Source: Acidobacteriota bacterium (GTDB taxonomy: Bacteria; Acidobacteriota; Thermoanaerobaculia; Multivoradales; SZUA-115). Taken from it: a DNA stretch of 51,174 bases. Positions 36,451 through 47,736 of this stretch are shown one piece after another. The translations under genes and the position numbers were made by a program. The stretch is taken from contig JAJRVQ010000068.1 of NCBI GenBank assembly GCA_024277255.1, positions 1 through 51,174 on the forward strand, in the 5' to 3' direction. The stretch's first letter is position 1. Each line of letters starts with the position of its first letter. A model generated the notes under the pieces. The model searched no databases. It had not been told where the DNA came from and worked only from the letters and a program-made list of their open reading frames with translations.

Positions 36451-37020
36451 TTATAGGGGTCTCTCTCCGAGACCCCTTCAGACGAAAAAACGTGGTTTTT
36501 CGTCTTCAACCCCAAGGAGTCCGGCCTGGTCGGCCGGGTTCGCCCTGCGGGCTCACGCACTCCGCTTGCGTGCTCGTCGTAGGGATGCGAGCATCAGCGA
36601 GCAGCCTGCCCGCGCAACCATCTCTTCGCCGGGCACCCAGTCGTACCTCCGGCAGCTGTCGAGGCAATTCGGCCGGTTCACGCTCTTCGCTCTTGTGCTC
36701 GTCGCAGGGATGCGAGCACCAGCGAGCAGCCTGCCCGCGCAACCATCTCTTCGCCGGGCACCCAGTCGTACCTCCGGCAGCTGTCGAGGCAATTCGGCCG
36801 GTTCACGCTCTTCGCTTTTGTGCTCGTCGTAGGGATGCGAGCATCAGCGAGCAGCCTGCCCGCGCAACCACCTCTTTGCCGGGCACCCAGTTGTACCTCC
36901 GGCAGCCATCGTGGCTGTTCGGGCGGGGCGAGCCCGGCCGTTTAGGCCGGCCTCCCTGGGGTGAGCCGCGAAAAACGACGTTTTTTCGCGGCGAGGGGTC
37001 CCGGAGAGGGACCCCTAAAA
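36451..37020. repeat. 570-bp composite repeat: 125-bp tandem copies inside long inverted arms
   Basis: A left arm of about 95 bases (36451-36545) and a right arm of the same length (36925-37020) are imperfect inverted copies of each other, roughly 80 % alike. Each arm carries the same hairpins in mirrored order: a G-rich one (GGGGTCTC with GAGACCCC; AGGGGTCCC with GGGACCCCT) and an A/T one (GACGAAAAA with TTTTTCGTC at 36481-36504; CCGCGAAAAA with TTTTTCGCGG at 36966-36991). Between them lie tandem copies of a 125-bp unit starting GTGCTCGTCG at 36570, 36695 and 36820; the first two are near identical and the third is partial. The unit length is not a multiple of three and no reading frame is conserved, so it is not coding. 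It could be a MITE-like element or a structured RNA locus. Confidence 0.85.
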
Positions 37021-37025
37021 TTGAA

Positions 37026-37073
37026 GGAAGCTTGGGGTTCGGCGCCCCTAGACACCGCAACCACCAAGCTTCC
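37026..37073. repeat. Inverted repeat related to the receptor's 3' end
   Basis: GGAAGCTTGG (37026-37035) faces CCAAGCTTCC (37064-37073), a 10-bp perfect inverted repeat. In addition the 16 bases at 37027-37042 are the exact reverse complement of 37140-37155, which encode the end of the TonB receptor (K-L-G-V-R). The two copies could form a long-range hairpin around the receptor's terminator. Confidence 0.5.
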
Positions 37074-37082
37074 TCAGCCTAG

Positions 37083-37110
37083 GTTAGAGGCGCCGTCAGG
37101 CGCCTCTAAC
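37083..37110 (-). terminator. Perfect 12-bp hairpin after the TonB receptor gene
   Basis: GTTAGAGGCGCC and GGCGCCTCTAAC flank the tetraloop GTCA, 18 bases past the stop of the minus-strand receptor gene. The stem is perfect and GC-rich, as in intrinsic terminators, but no clear U tract follows on the minus strand. Confidence 0.55.
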
Positions 37111-37127
37111 CCATCGAAGCTACAAAC

Positions 37128-40100
37128 CTAGAAAGACCACCGAACCCCAAGCTTCGCGCGCCAGCGCGAGGCGGTGTTGTGGGTGGTGAAACGGTCGTTG
37201 TTGTCGGGATCGGTCACGATCGGGTTGAGGCCGTAGATCAGCCGCCCGTCGCTGGAGATACCGTCGAAATCGACCGGGGAGAGGGAGTTGAAACGGGCGA
37301 AGCGCAGCTGGCCCGAATCACTGTCCAAGAGGTTCATGAGGTTCTCGATATCCGCCGTGAGTTGCAGAGTGGAATTCCCGATCGGAATGTCCTGTGCGAT
37401 GCGAAGGTCCAACGAATGGCTCCAAGGGGCCTTGGAACAGTTGCGGGGAACGATCGAGCCACGGTGGGAGTTGAGGCAGTCGTCGTTGCGGATGTAGGCA
37501 TCCAGCTGAGCCCAGGTGCCTCCCGAGGAGATGACGACATCTCCCTCATTGGCGGGGACGAAGATCAGGTCGTTTCCGAAGTACCGATCGTTGTTCACGC
37601 TGGGGAAGCGTTGGAAGCCGAAGATGGTCGAGTACGGGCGACCCGATTGGTGGTTGTAGAAGGCGGAGACCGTGGTCGAGTACTTCGACCGGCGGTTGAA
37701 GCGGTAAGAGACCGCCGCGTTGAACCGGTGCTCGACCTCGAAGTCCGAGGGGCTGAGCTGCACGTTGTTGGGATCGAGAGCTTCCGTGAACTGGAAGTTC
37801 GAGACCGCGCGGCTGGAAGTACCGTCGTTGATCACGTCGGAACTGCCGTAGGCGTAGGAGACGAAGCCGAACCAACCATCGCGGTAGGGACGCTCCACCT
37901 TGATGGCGAAGTTGGTCTGCTCGCCTTTGCTGGTGTTGGTAATCAGATACGCGCCGCTGACACCCGAATCGAGTCGGGTGAAGGTCGGGCGACCGTCGGC
38001 GGCCAGAGTCCCGGTCTGCACCAAGTTGAGATCCTTGTAGTCGATCTCGTCGACGCTGGTGGCGAAGATACCTTCGATCGAGCCGACCAGCCCCCACCAG
38101 GGGAGTTGGGTGTCGTAGGCCAGGTTGACGCGCAGCACGGTGGGGAACTTGAAGTTCGGGTCGATGAAGTTGAACTCACCGCCACCACCCGCGCCGCCGA
38201 AGGTCGGCTGATTGTCAGGATCGGGATTGAACGGCACGTTGCGCTCTTGGATGAAGGTCTGCTCTAGACCGGTACGAGCGTAGTTGTTGGCGATCCACAC
38301 GTAGGGCGGGCGACCGGCGAAGATGCCGACACCGCCGCGCAGCTGTTGGCGACCGTCGTTCTTCATGTCCCAGTTGAAGCCGACTCGCGGCGACCACAAC
38401 TGCTCGCCGTCGGGGATGTTGTCGGTGCGCACACCGTAGGTCGCCTCGGTGAACGGGTTGCGCGTCGGCTTATCGCCGAACAGCGGAATGTCGACCCGCA
38501 AGCCGTAGGTGATGGTGAGGTTGTCGCGCGCCGCCCACTGGTCGCCGACGTAGAAGCCGAGTTGGGTCACATCGAACTTCTGCGAGTCCGGCTGGCCCGG
38601 GTTGACCAGGGTCAGGCGGAAGCGCCGAGCGGTACCACCGTTCAAGAAGTCATCCAGGGTGGCGAACTCGTAGGAGCCGAAGAAGTTCTGAAGGAAAAGG
38701 TTGTCAAACGAGAAGATCTCGTTGTGGGTACCGAAGGTGATGGTGTGGTTGCCCTTGAGCCAAGTGAAATCGTTGGTGATCTCAAAGATGTCCTGGTCGA
38801 GAGCGTTGCGGGTCGAGAAGGGCTCGGTGCCGGCTTCGAACTGGCCGAGTCGAGCGCCGGTGACGGTGTCGAAGACGCGCTCGATCTGGATCCACGGGAA
38901 GCGCAGGCCGTTCAGGCCGGCCCGCCGATCGCGGACGGTCTGGTTGGTCAGGCGCAGCTCGTTGAAGGTGTTGGGCCCGAAGACGCTGTTGAGCTGGGCG
39001 ACCGTCGAGTTGGTCTTGCTGCGGAAGAGGTAGGTCTCGGACTCAAACTCGAAAGTTCGCGAACCGGGGCGGTTGACGTCGTTCTCGGCGTCCACGAAAT
39101 TGTGCCGTATGGTCAAGTTGTGGCTCTCGTTGAGGTTGAAGTCAATACGGCCAAAGTACTTGTCGGAGGGCGTTTCGCGCGTCTGCTCGCCGAGACCGCC
39201 GGGATCGAAGCCGTAGCGATCGATCAAGGCCTGGCGGAAGGTTGCCGCTTCGTCCGCGGCATCGCCGTTGGCGAAGGCTTGGCCGGTGGAGCCGTCCAAG
39301 GACCAGCCGGTTGGTCGCTGCTTGTCGGTGATCTCACCGTTGACGAAGAAAAAGATCTTGTCTTTGCTGATGGGGCCTCCGAGGCGGAAACCGTACTGGT
39401 CTTCAGAGAACTCGCCGAACTGGCCGAGCTGCTCGGGGCCGTCGCCCACCAGGCTGTCGTCACGGGTGAAGTAGTAGATCGAGCCCTTGTAGCGGTTGGT
39501 TCCACTGCGGGTGATGGCATTAACACCGCCGCCCGAGAAACCGCCTTGGCGCACATCGAAGGGCGCCAAGACTAACTGGAGCTCTTGAATGGCGTCGATG
39601 CTGATCGGCGTGGCGTCCGCCTGGCCACCGGGGGTGCCCTGGTCGGCCAGGCCGAAGAGGTCGTTGTTGACCGAACCGTCGATCTGGATGTTGTTGTAGC
39701 GGCTGCTACGACCGGCGACACTGATCGAGTTCGGGTCGTCGTTGTCCGAGGAAATCGAGAAGAAGGGGTTGGTCCGCGCGTAGTCCTCGAAGCCACGGCC
39801 GATGGTTGGCAGGGTTTCGATCGCCTGGGTCGAGACGTTGCTGGTGGAGCCGGTCTTGTTGGGGTTGATCAACGAGCTGCTGGTACCGACCACGGTGACC
39901 GTCTCCGATACCGTTTCCAGTGCCAGCTGGAAAGTGAGGTTGAGCGTGTCGCCGAGCTTGATGAACAGATTGTTGTCTTCTTGCGTCTTGAAACCGTCCA
40001 TCTGAGCGTCGACCTTGTAGGGGCCACCGACGCGCACATTGAGGATGCGAAACCGACCGTCCGCACGGGTGACCGCGCTGTAGCGTGTCCCGGTGGGCTC

Positions 40101-40265
40101 GTGGACGGCGGTGATGATCGCGCCCGGTAGGAGCGAGCCGTCTTGGGCTTCCACGACGCCGGTCAACGAGCCGGTGGTAGTTCCCTGGGCGTTGGCGGGT
40201 AGGGCCCCGACGACCAAGACCGCGGCCAGGATGGCCACACAGAGCAAAGTTTTAGCGAATCTCAT
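37128..40265 (-). CDS. Oar-like TonB-dependent outer-membrane receptor
   Basis: 1045 residues. ATG 40265 has AGGAGG five bases upstream. A signal peptide (cleavage near ANA-QGTT) is followed by a carboxypeptidase-regulatory-like domain (about 30-115; G-S-L-T-G-V-V ... G-R-F-R-I), a plug domain (about 120-270) and a beta barrel ending in a C-terminal aromatic residue (W-S-F) as required for barrel insertion. This arrangement is that of Oar/SusC-like receptors, abundant in Acidobacteria. No TonB box is evident. It imports or binds a large substrate; no adjacent SusD or transporter shows which. It appears monocistronic. Confidence 0.88.
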   Translation of the reverse strand: MRFAKTLLCVAILAAVLVVGALPANAQGTTTGSLTGVVEAQDGSLLPGAIITAVHEPTGTRYSAVTRADGRFRILNVRVGGPYKVDAQMDGFKTQEDNNLFIKLGDTLNLTFQLALETVSETVTVVGTSSSLINPNKTGSTSNVSTQAIETLPTIGRGFEDYARTNPFFSISSDNDDPNSISVAGRSSRYNNIQIDGSVNNDLFGLADQGTPGGQADATPISIDAIQELQLVLAPFDVRQGGFSGGGVNAITRSGTNRYKGSIYYFTRDDSLVGDGPEQLGQFGEFSEDQYGFRLGGPISKDKIFFFVNGEITDKQRPTGWSLDGSTGQAFANGDAADEAATFRQALIDRYGFDPGGLGEQTRETPSDKYFGRIDFNLNESHNLTIRHNFVDAENDVNRPGSRTFEFESETYLFRSKTNSTVAQLNSVFGPNTFNELRLTNQTVRDRRAGLNGLRFPWIQIERVFDTVTGARLGQFEAGTEPFSTRNALDQDIFEITNDFTWLKGNHTITFGTHNEIFSFDNLFLQNFFGSYEFATLDDFLNGGTARRFRLTLVNPGQPDSQKFDVTQLGFYVGDQWAARDNLTITYGLRVDIPLFGDKPTRNPFTEATYGVRTDNIPDGEQLWSPRVGFNWDMKNDGRQQLRGGVGIFAGRPPYVWIANNYARTGLEQTFIQERNVPFNPDPDNQPTFGGAGGGGEFNFIDPNFKFPTVLRVNLAYDTQLPWWGLVGSIEGIFATSVDEIDYKDLNLVQTGTLAADGRPTFTRLDSGVSGAYLITNTSKGEQTNFAIKVERPYRDGWFGFVSYAYGSSDVINDGTSSRAVSNFQFTEALDPNNVQLSPSDFEVEHRFNAAVSYRFNRRSKYSTTVSAFYNHQSGRPYSTIFGFQRFPSVNNDRYFGNDLIFVPANEGDVVISSGGTWAQLDAYIRNDDCLNSHRGSIVPRNCSKAPWSHSLDLRIAQDIPIGNSTLQLTADIENLMNLLDSDSGQLRFARFNSLSPVDFDGISSDGRLIYGLNPIVTDPDNNDRFTTHNTASRWRAKLGVRWSF

Positions 40266-40663
40266 CAAGTCCTCCTACTTGCGACACCAAGTTTGACTTG
40301 GCAGCTAGTGGTTCTTTGCGCTTCCCGGAGCGCCCATTCAGGAAAGCCGACCTTGCGGCAGAGATGGTTGGGCCTTGTACTCCGGCGGTTCCAACTGAGC
40401 TTGGCTCAAGCCGCATCATGAGTAGCCCGTGATCCTCACGATCCGATACACAGACCCAGTCCCAATAACTAGAGCCGGTCCGTGTTTCTGGTCAAATCTG
40501 AGCGAATTTTAGCACCGCTGGGAGGGGTGTCCTAGCTTGTCCAGTGGCAGCTTCCATCCGGATTTTTGAACTGCTGCTGCGGCCGTGGCTAAACCCCGAT
40601 GATCATGGGCATTTGGCTACCGGGCCGGGTTGCAAGCTCGGCAGGGGGCAACGGTCTTCCGGC
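40266..40663. promoter_or_regulatory. Upstream region of the TonB receptor
   Basis: 398 bases with no gene. On the minus strand a TTGACC (40490-40495) lies 18 bases from TAGTTA (40466-40471), a weak -35/-10 pair, about 200 bases upstream of the receptor start. A 15-bp palindrome CCAAGT-TTG-ACTTGG (40287-40301) sits in the proposed leader, 21 bases before the start codon, and could be an operator or an mRNA hairpin that affects translation. Confidence 0.35.
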
Positions 40664-40903
40664 CTACCCGCCGGGACCGGCGGGGTTGTCCGGAGTCGCC
40701 TTGGCGCGGGCGAAGGCGAGAATGACTTCATTGAGAATATCCTTCAATTCAACCGTATATTCGGCCAGATGGCGCATCTTTTCCTCCAGTTGCTCGCCGC
40801 TGGGGCGCATCAGGCCGCCGCCGTGAGGTCGAATCTTGTAGGTCAACCGATCGTCGAGCAGTTGTAAGCGCTCGTAGGCGGACTTGAGGCGTTGTGGGTC
40901 CAT
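40664..40903 (-). CDS. Small helical protein, unknown function
   Basis: 79 residues from ATG 40903. Almost wholly helical and charged (E-R-L-Q-L-L-D-D-R-L-T-Y-K, then E-E-K-M-R-H-L-A-E-Y-T), ending in a Pro/Gly tail. It begins three bases after the stop of the cytochrome c gene on the same strand, so it is probably co-transcribed. Codon use matches the neighbours. No family is recognised. Confidence 0.6.
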   Translation of the reverse strand: MDPQRLKSAYERLQLLDDRLTYKIRPHGGGLMRPSGEQLEEKMRHLAEYTVELKDILNEVILAFARAKATPDNPAGPGG

Positions 40904-40906
40904 GGC

Positions 40907-41284
40907 TCATCTCCTACGTGGACGTTCGTCTGGGTTCGCGGCGGTGCCGTCCGGCCGGCGAGCGAGTTCGATCGAGAAGTCGACCAGTCTTTCCATATCG
41001 CGTTGTCGCATCTTGTGCTTGAAGCCGGGCATGGTGCCCCAGCCGAAGGCGATGCGCTGGTAGAGAGAGCCGCGGGCGTTGTCGGCGATCAGCTCCGAAC
41101 GAGTCAGGTCAGCCTGGGGATAGAAGGTGCGTTGCGGTTCGACGCCGCGACCGTCTTCGCCGTGGCACTCGGCGCAGTGCTCGCTCCATAGCTCGCCGAC
41201 CTGAGGTCTGCAACCGGCGACCAACATGGCGAGCAAACCGACGGCCGCCAGCACTCGTTGGCTAGTCCTGCCGGCGGTGGACAT
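40907..41284 (-). CDS. Cytochrome c lipoprotein
   Basis: 125 residues; ATG 41284 lies within the 3' end of the SDR gene (23-base overlap). A lipoprotein signal ends in L-V-A-G-C (C25). One heme c site C-A-E-C-H is near residue 37 and a probable Met ligand in G-T-M-P-G-F near residue 84, a class I layout with the domain after the anchor. It likely carries electrons in the periplasm. The C-terminus is Arg/Pro-rich. No partner oxidase or dehydrogenase is adjacent. Confidence 0.82.
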   Translation of the reverse strand: MSTAGRTSQRVLAAVGLLAMLVAGCRPQVGELWSEHCAECHGEDGRGVEPQRTFYPQADLTRSELIADNARGSLYQRIAFGWGTMPGFKHKMRQRDMERLVDFSIELARRPDGTAANPDERPRRR

Positions 41285-41999
41285 GGTGAGCCGTCGCTTG
41301 ATCCCGCGGGCGGATGACGATCTCGTCGATATTGACGTGGGGCGGCCGGGTCGCCGCCCAGGAGATGGCGTCGGCGATGTCGTCTGCGGTGAGCGGTGTC
41401 ATGCCGCGATAGACCTGGTCGGCGAGTTGACGCTCACCGAGACGCACCAGCGAGAACTCTGTCTCGACCATGCCGGGACAGATTTCGGTGACGCGTACCG
41501 GCTGGCCGAGGAGTTCCAAACGTAGAGTTCTGGTCATCGCCCGCACCGCATGTTTGGCGGCGGTGTAGCCGGCGCCGCCGAGATAGGTCTCAAAGCTGGC
41601 GATCGAGCCGATGTTGATCACATGGCCGTCGCCGCTAGCGCGCAGCTTGGGCAGCAACGCCTGGGTCATGCGCAGGGTGCCGAGGACGTTGACGTTGAAC
41701 ATGGTGAGCCAGCGCTCGACTTGTGCCTCTTCGATCGAGTCGACGCCGAGAGCGCCTCCGGCGTTGTTGACCAGCAGTCGAACCTCCGGCACCTGGGCGG
41801 CGAACGACTCGATGCTGGCCGGATCGGTGACGTCCAAGGAGATGGCTCGGCCACCGGTTTGCACCGCCAGCTTCTCCAGCCGGTCGAGGCGGCGTGCACC
41901 GAAGACGACGGAAAAACCCGCTCGACTCAGTGCTCGCGTGGTGGCTTCGCCGATTCCGGCACTGGCGCCGGTGACGACGGCAACAGGCGGTGCGCTCAT
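41262..41999 (-). CDS. Short-chain dehydrogenase/reductase
   Basis: 245 residues; ATG 41999. NAD(P) motif T-G-A-S-A-G-I-G (about 10-17), N-N-A-G near 80, and the catalytic Ser with Y-x3-K in G-Y-T-A-A-K near 147 are all present, so it should be active. It resembles classical SDR family members such as YdfG-like L-allo-threonine/serine dehydrogenases, but the substrate is not certain. Its 3' end overlaps the start of the cytochrome c gene, hence co-expression. Confidence 0.88.
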   Translation of the reverse strand: MSAPPVAVVTGASAGIGEATTRALSRAGFSVVFGARRLDRLEKLAVQTGGRAISLDVTDPASIESFAAQVPEVRLLVNNAGGALGVDSIEEAQVERWLTMFNVNVLGTLRMTQALLPKLRASGDGHVINIGSIASFETYLGGAGYTAAKHAVRAMTRTLRLELLGQPVRVTEICPGMVETEFSLVRLGERQLADQVYRGMTPLTADDIADAISWAATRPPHVNIDEIVIRPRDQATAHHVHRRQD

Positions 42000-42116
42000 C
42001 GTTGGACGGCGGTGACCGCCGCTGGAATGACTGCTCGATAGGACGGGCCCGAGGAGGTCGAGCCGGGGATGAGAGCGGAAGCGAAGAGAGAATTGTTCAT
42101 CGGTGTTCCAACGCTA

Positions 42117-42578
42117 TCAGCTCGGCGAATCCACCGGGCTCTGCTGTCGCCGCGCCTCGGTGGACGGTTTGTTCGCCAATTCTCGGGCTCCGGCGACCAC
42201 CTGCCGCTCGTTGGCGAAGGTCAGCCGTTCGAGCGCCTCCGGCCACGGGAACCAGGCGGCGGCGAAGACCTCGCGCCGATCGAAGTTGGCGGCATCGCCT
42301 TCGACGTAGTCGAGAAGAAAGAGGTAGACCCGTTTGTGGACGTGGGTGGTGCCGCGCTGGATGAACCAGAAGTCGATTTCGGGCAGGCCGGCGATGACCC
42401 GCCCGGTGACGCCGGTCTCTTCACGGACCTCGCGCACCGCGGTCTCTTCGAGAGTCTCGCCGGGCTCGATGTGCCCCTTGGGCAGTTGCCAGTGGTCGCC
42501 GCCGTTGGGGGAAATCAGCAAGACTTCATCTCCCCGAACCAGCACTCCGCCGGCGGAGAATTGATCCTCGGTTTTCAC
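42117..42578 (-). CDS. Nudix hydrolase
   Basis: 153 residues from GTG 42578. The Nudix box G-x5-E-x7-R-E-V-x-E-E-x-G is intact (about residues 35-57, GHIEPGETL then REVREETG). The family hydrolyses nucleoside diphosphates linked to other groups. The substrate is not shown. It lies 30 bases after the YqgE gene on the same strand, likely one transcript. Confidence 0.85.
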   Translation of the reverse strand: MKTEDQFSAGGVLVRGDEVLLISPNGGDHWQLPKGHIEPGETLEETAVREVREETGVTGRVIAGLPEIDFWFIQRGTTHVHKRVYLFLLDYVEGDAANFDRREVFAAAWFPWPEALERLTFANERQVVAGARELANKPSTEARRQQSPVDSPS

Positions 42579-42608
42579 AGGTTCAGGGAACTCAGGGTAT
42601 TCAGGGGT

Positions 42609-43226
42609 TCAATTGGCTTGACCGTCGTCGCCCATGGCGGGAGACCAGGGCAGAAGTGCGTCGGCATCGATGCCGACCGATTTCAGCGCCTCCTGCCATG
42701 CTGTCGTCGGGTCAGCGCAGTAGATCAAATCGTGGCTGACCGGCGCGGTCAGCCAGTCGTTGCGCAGGATTTCGGCGATCAGTTGATTCGCCCCCCAACC
42801 GGCGTAGCCGAGCAACAGGCGCATGGCCTTCGGCGGCTGACCCGCCAGGGTCACCAGATCGTCGATGTGATGGGTGATCGAGTTCTCGGCGGTGATTTCG
42901 GTGCTGCCTTTGAACTCGTCGTGTCGGTCTTTTTCGGACCGATCTTCCGCGGGCTCCACATGGGGCGAGAAGAGCACGGTGCCGAGTTCGGTCTGTACCG
43001 GCCCTCCGAGATAGGCCAGCGAGTCTTCTTCGCCGTGCCACTCGATCTCCATGCCGCTGAGGATGTCTGAAACCCGCGTGGTGGTGGGCCGGTTGACGAT
43101 GAAACCGAAACTGCCCTCCTCGTCATGGTGGACCAGCAACACGACGCTCTTGTGGAAGAAGGGGTCGAGAATCTGGGGCATGGCGATGAGCAGAACCGGT
43201 GCCTTCAAGTCGGACGTATTGGACAT
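42609..43226 (-). CDS. YqgE/AlgH family protein (DUF179)
   Basis: 205 residues; ATG 43226. The signatures P-x-L-x-D-P-x-F-x-x-S-V-V-L-L-x-H and G-F-I-V-N-R-P near the N-terminus, then Y-x-G-G-P-V and a late G-Y-A-G-W-G, match the family, whose molecular role is not settled. It begins divergently from acnA, with about 88 bases between. Confidence 0.9.
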   Translation of the reverse strand: MSNTSDLKAPVLLIAMPQILDPFFHKSVVLLVHHDEEGSFGFIVNRPTTTRVSDILSGMEIEWHGEEDSLAYLGGPVQTELGTVLFSPHVEPAEDRSEKDRHDEFKGSTEITAENSITHHIDDLVTLAGQPPKAMRLLLGYAGWGANQLIAEILRNDWLTAPVSHDLIYCADPTTAWQEALKSVGIDADALLPWSPAMGDDGQAN

Positions 43227-43314
43227 TGAACCTACATCTTAACCTCTGCCGCGGATGCTAGACTTTTGCCCCCCCGCGGCCTTCCGGCACCGGGCTCAAT
43301 CAGGAGAAATCGCC

Positions 43315-46053
<2,739 letters not shown>

Positions 46054-46079
46054 GCGAACCTCGTTGCGGAACGAAAAAG

Positions 46080-46109
46080 CCCCGTGCCGAGGAGGGAGTC
46101 GGCACGGGG
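46080..46109. terminator. Stem-loop after acnA
   Basis: An 11-bp perfect stem CCCCGTGCCGA/TCGGCACGGGG with an 8-base loop lies 27 bases after the acnA stop. The run of A before it would be a U tract only for a minus-strand transcript. On the plus strand no U tract follows, so it might act as a terminator, or just stabilise the 3' end of the mRNA. Confidence 0.45.
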
Positions 46110-46290
46110 TGGAGGAGAGGGAGTTGTGGTTGGCAATGGAGCCTTGCGGCTCCGCCGGGCGGGCTCAACTCCCAGTCAACCCGCTGGCGAGAAATAAAAC
46201 ACGACCGAATCACTCAACATTCCGGTGGGTCTCGGTTTTGGATGTCGGTGATGGCTCAACTTGCCGGCGGGAGGAGCGTAAACTCGGCGG

Positions 46291-47292
46291 ATGAGAATTT
46301 TCTTGACCGGCGCCACCGGCTACGTGGGTGGGGCATTGGTTCGTCGGTTGGCCGGCATGGGCCATACGTTGATCGCGCTGGTTCGCGAGGGCAGCGAGAC
46401 GGCGCAGTTGCAGCGCCTCGGTGTGCAGCTGGCGGTGGGTGACATCACCGATCGCTATTCGATGCGCGAGGCGATGGCAGGGGCCGACTGGGTGGTTCAC
46501 GCCGCGGCCCTGGTCGATCTTGAAGGCGATCGCCAGCGGATGGAGGTGGCGAATGTCGAGGGTAGCGAGAACGTGGCCTCGTTGGCGTACAAGCTGGGAG
46601 TAGGGCGCTTTTTGTACTTCTCGTCGATCGCCTCCTTTGGCGGTAGCCCGGCGGACGGTTCGCCGGCCACGGAGGAGTCTGCGGTGTTGGTCCCTTTCCC
46701 CAGCCTCTACGGTGCGACCAAGAACGCGGGTGAGGGGCGGGTACGCCAGTGGGCCGAGCGCGGCTTGCGGCTCAACGTCATCTACCCGAGCCTGATCTAC
46801 GGTCCGCCGGGCAAGAAGAGCGGTGCCAACGTGCTGCTGCGCGCCATCGCCCTGGGGCGGATGCCGGTGCTGGTGGGCGGCGATCGAATCACCAGCTGGG
46901 TCCATCTGGAGGACGTGGTGGAGGCGCTGGTGCGCATCCTTGAAGGGTCACACCCCGGGCGTGATTACCTCCTCGCCGGTGAGAGGGTGAGCGTGGCGCG
47001 GCTGGTGGAACAGGTCTGCAGCTTGGCGGAGATCAGGCCACCGAGAGTGCGGTTGCCGGTGGGCGCGGCGCGAGCGCTGTCGCTGGTGGTCAACCCGCTC
47101 TACCGTCTGCGCGGTCGCCGCTCGCCGCTGTCCAAGGGGCAGATCGACAGTCTGGCCCGCCACTGGGCCTTCGACGATTCGCGCGCCCGCCGCGAGCTGG
47201 GCTGGCAGCCCCGCGCCCTGGCGGAAGGGCTCGCCGAGACACTGCCCTTCTTGTTGGGCAAGGAGCCACTACCGGAGCCAGCGAGTTCTTGA
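46291..47292 (+). CDS. NAD-dependent epimerase/dehydratase family protein (hopanoid-associated sugar epimerase-like)
   Basis: 333 residues; ATG 46291. The Rossmann motif T-G-A-T-G-Y-V-G is at 6-13 and the catalytic tyrosine-lysine Y-G-A-T-K near residue 145. Layout resembles extended SDRs such as HpnA, which act on nucleotide sugars or steroid-like substrates. No hopanoid gene is nearby, so the substrate is open. Confidence 0.82.
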   Translation: MRIFLTGATGYVGGALVRRLAGMGHTLIALVREGSETAQLQRLGVQLAVGDITDRYSMREAMAGADWVVHAAALVDLEGDRQRMEVANVEGSENVASLAYKLGVGRFLYFSSIASFGGSPADGSPATEESAVLVPFPSLYGATKNAGEGRVRQWAERGLRLNVIYPSLIYGPPGKKSGANVLLRAIALGRMPVLVGGDRITSWVHLEDVVEALVRILEGSHPGRDYLLAGERVSVARLVEQVCSLAEIRPPRVRLPVGAARALSLVVNPLYRLRGRRSPLSKGQIDSLARHWAFDDSRARRELGWQPRALAEGLAETLPFLLGKEPLPEPASS

Positions 47293-47334
47293 CTCGCCAC
47301 TCGCCCTGGTCCACCATCGGGGTTCGGGGGCAAG

Positions 47335-47736
47335 ATGTTCACCATTTTCAAAGATTTCACCTTCGCTGCCGCGCACTCGATCCGCGGTCACACCGGAGGC
47401 TGCGAGAACCTGCATGGTCACAACTACCGGGTGCGGGTTCATGTCGCGGCCACGCAGCTCGACGAACTCGGCATGGTGGTCGACTTCGCCGACTTGAAGG
47501 CGGTGATGGGTGCAGTCCTCGACCCTTTCGACCACCGGGTGATCAACGAGATCCCGCCGTTCACCGAGCGCAACACCACGGCCGAGCTGTTCTCAGAATA
47601 CGTCTACGAACAGGTGGTCGCCGGCCTTGGCCGACGGCTGGTGGAGCAACTCGGCGACGATCCCGGCCGGGTGCGTGTGACCCGCGTCGAGGTCTGGGAG
47701 AACGATCGCTCCTGCGCCGTCTATGAGCCGGGCTAG
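47335..47736 (+). CDS. queD: 6-carboxy-5,6,7,8-tetrahydropterin synthase QueD
   Basis: 133 residues. Zinc ligands H14, H27 and H29 (A-A-A-H and L-H-G-H-N-Y), catalytic C23 (G-G-C-E-N) and D-H-R-V-I-N are present. QueD converts 7,8-dihydroneopterin triphosphate to 6-carboxytetrahydropterin, the first committed step of 7-deazaguanine (queuosine or preQ0) synthesis. Its 3' end overlaps queE by 14 bases. Confidence 0.93.
   Translation: MFTIFKDFTFAAAHSIRGHTGGCENLHGHNYRVRVHVAATQLDELGMVVDFADLKAVMGAVLDPFDHRVINEIPPFTERNTTAELFSEYVYEQVVAGLGRRLVEQLGDDPGRVRVTRVEVWENDRSCAVYEPG

Larger units (their letters stand above)
36262..37127. other. Gene-free region between the Cys-rich protein and the TonB receptor
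   Basis: 866 bases with no convincing gene. It holds the upstream region of the Cys-rich protein gene (about 36262-36450), the 570-bp composite repeat, then 107 bases with several hairpins including the perfect 12-bp stem at 37083-37110. The long open frames that cross the repeat change register between repeat units and look non-coding. Confidence 0.7.

Noticed and set aside
36570..36914. Could the tandem repeats be a CRISPR array?
   Set aside because: Units are 125 bp with no unique spacers, only about three copies, and no cas genes are nearby.
36447..37082. Arg/Ser/Pro-rich open frame across the 570-bp repeat
   Set aside because: The repeat unit is 125 bp, so the frame shifts from one copy to the next and the translation is not repeated; there is no ribosome-binding site.
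38346..39575. Long plus-strand frame opposite the TonB receptor
   Set aside because: Antisense of a well-supported receptor; the product is Val/Glu-rich with no start signal or domain. The same holds for 25193-26749 opposite the secretin.
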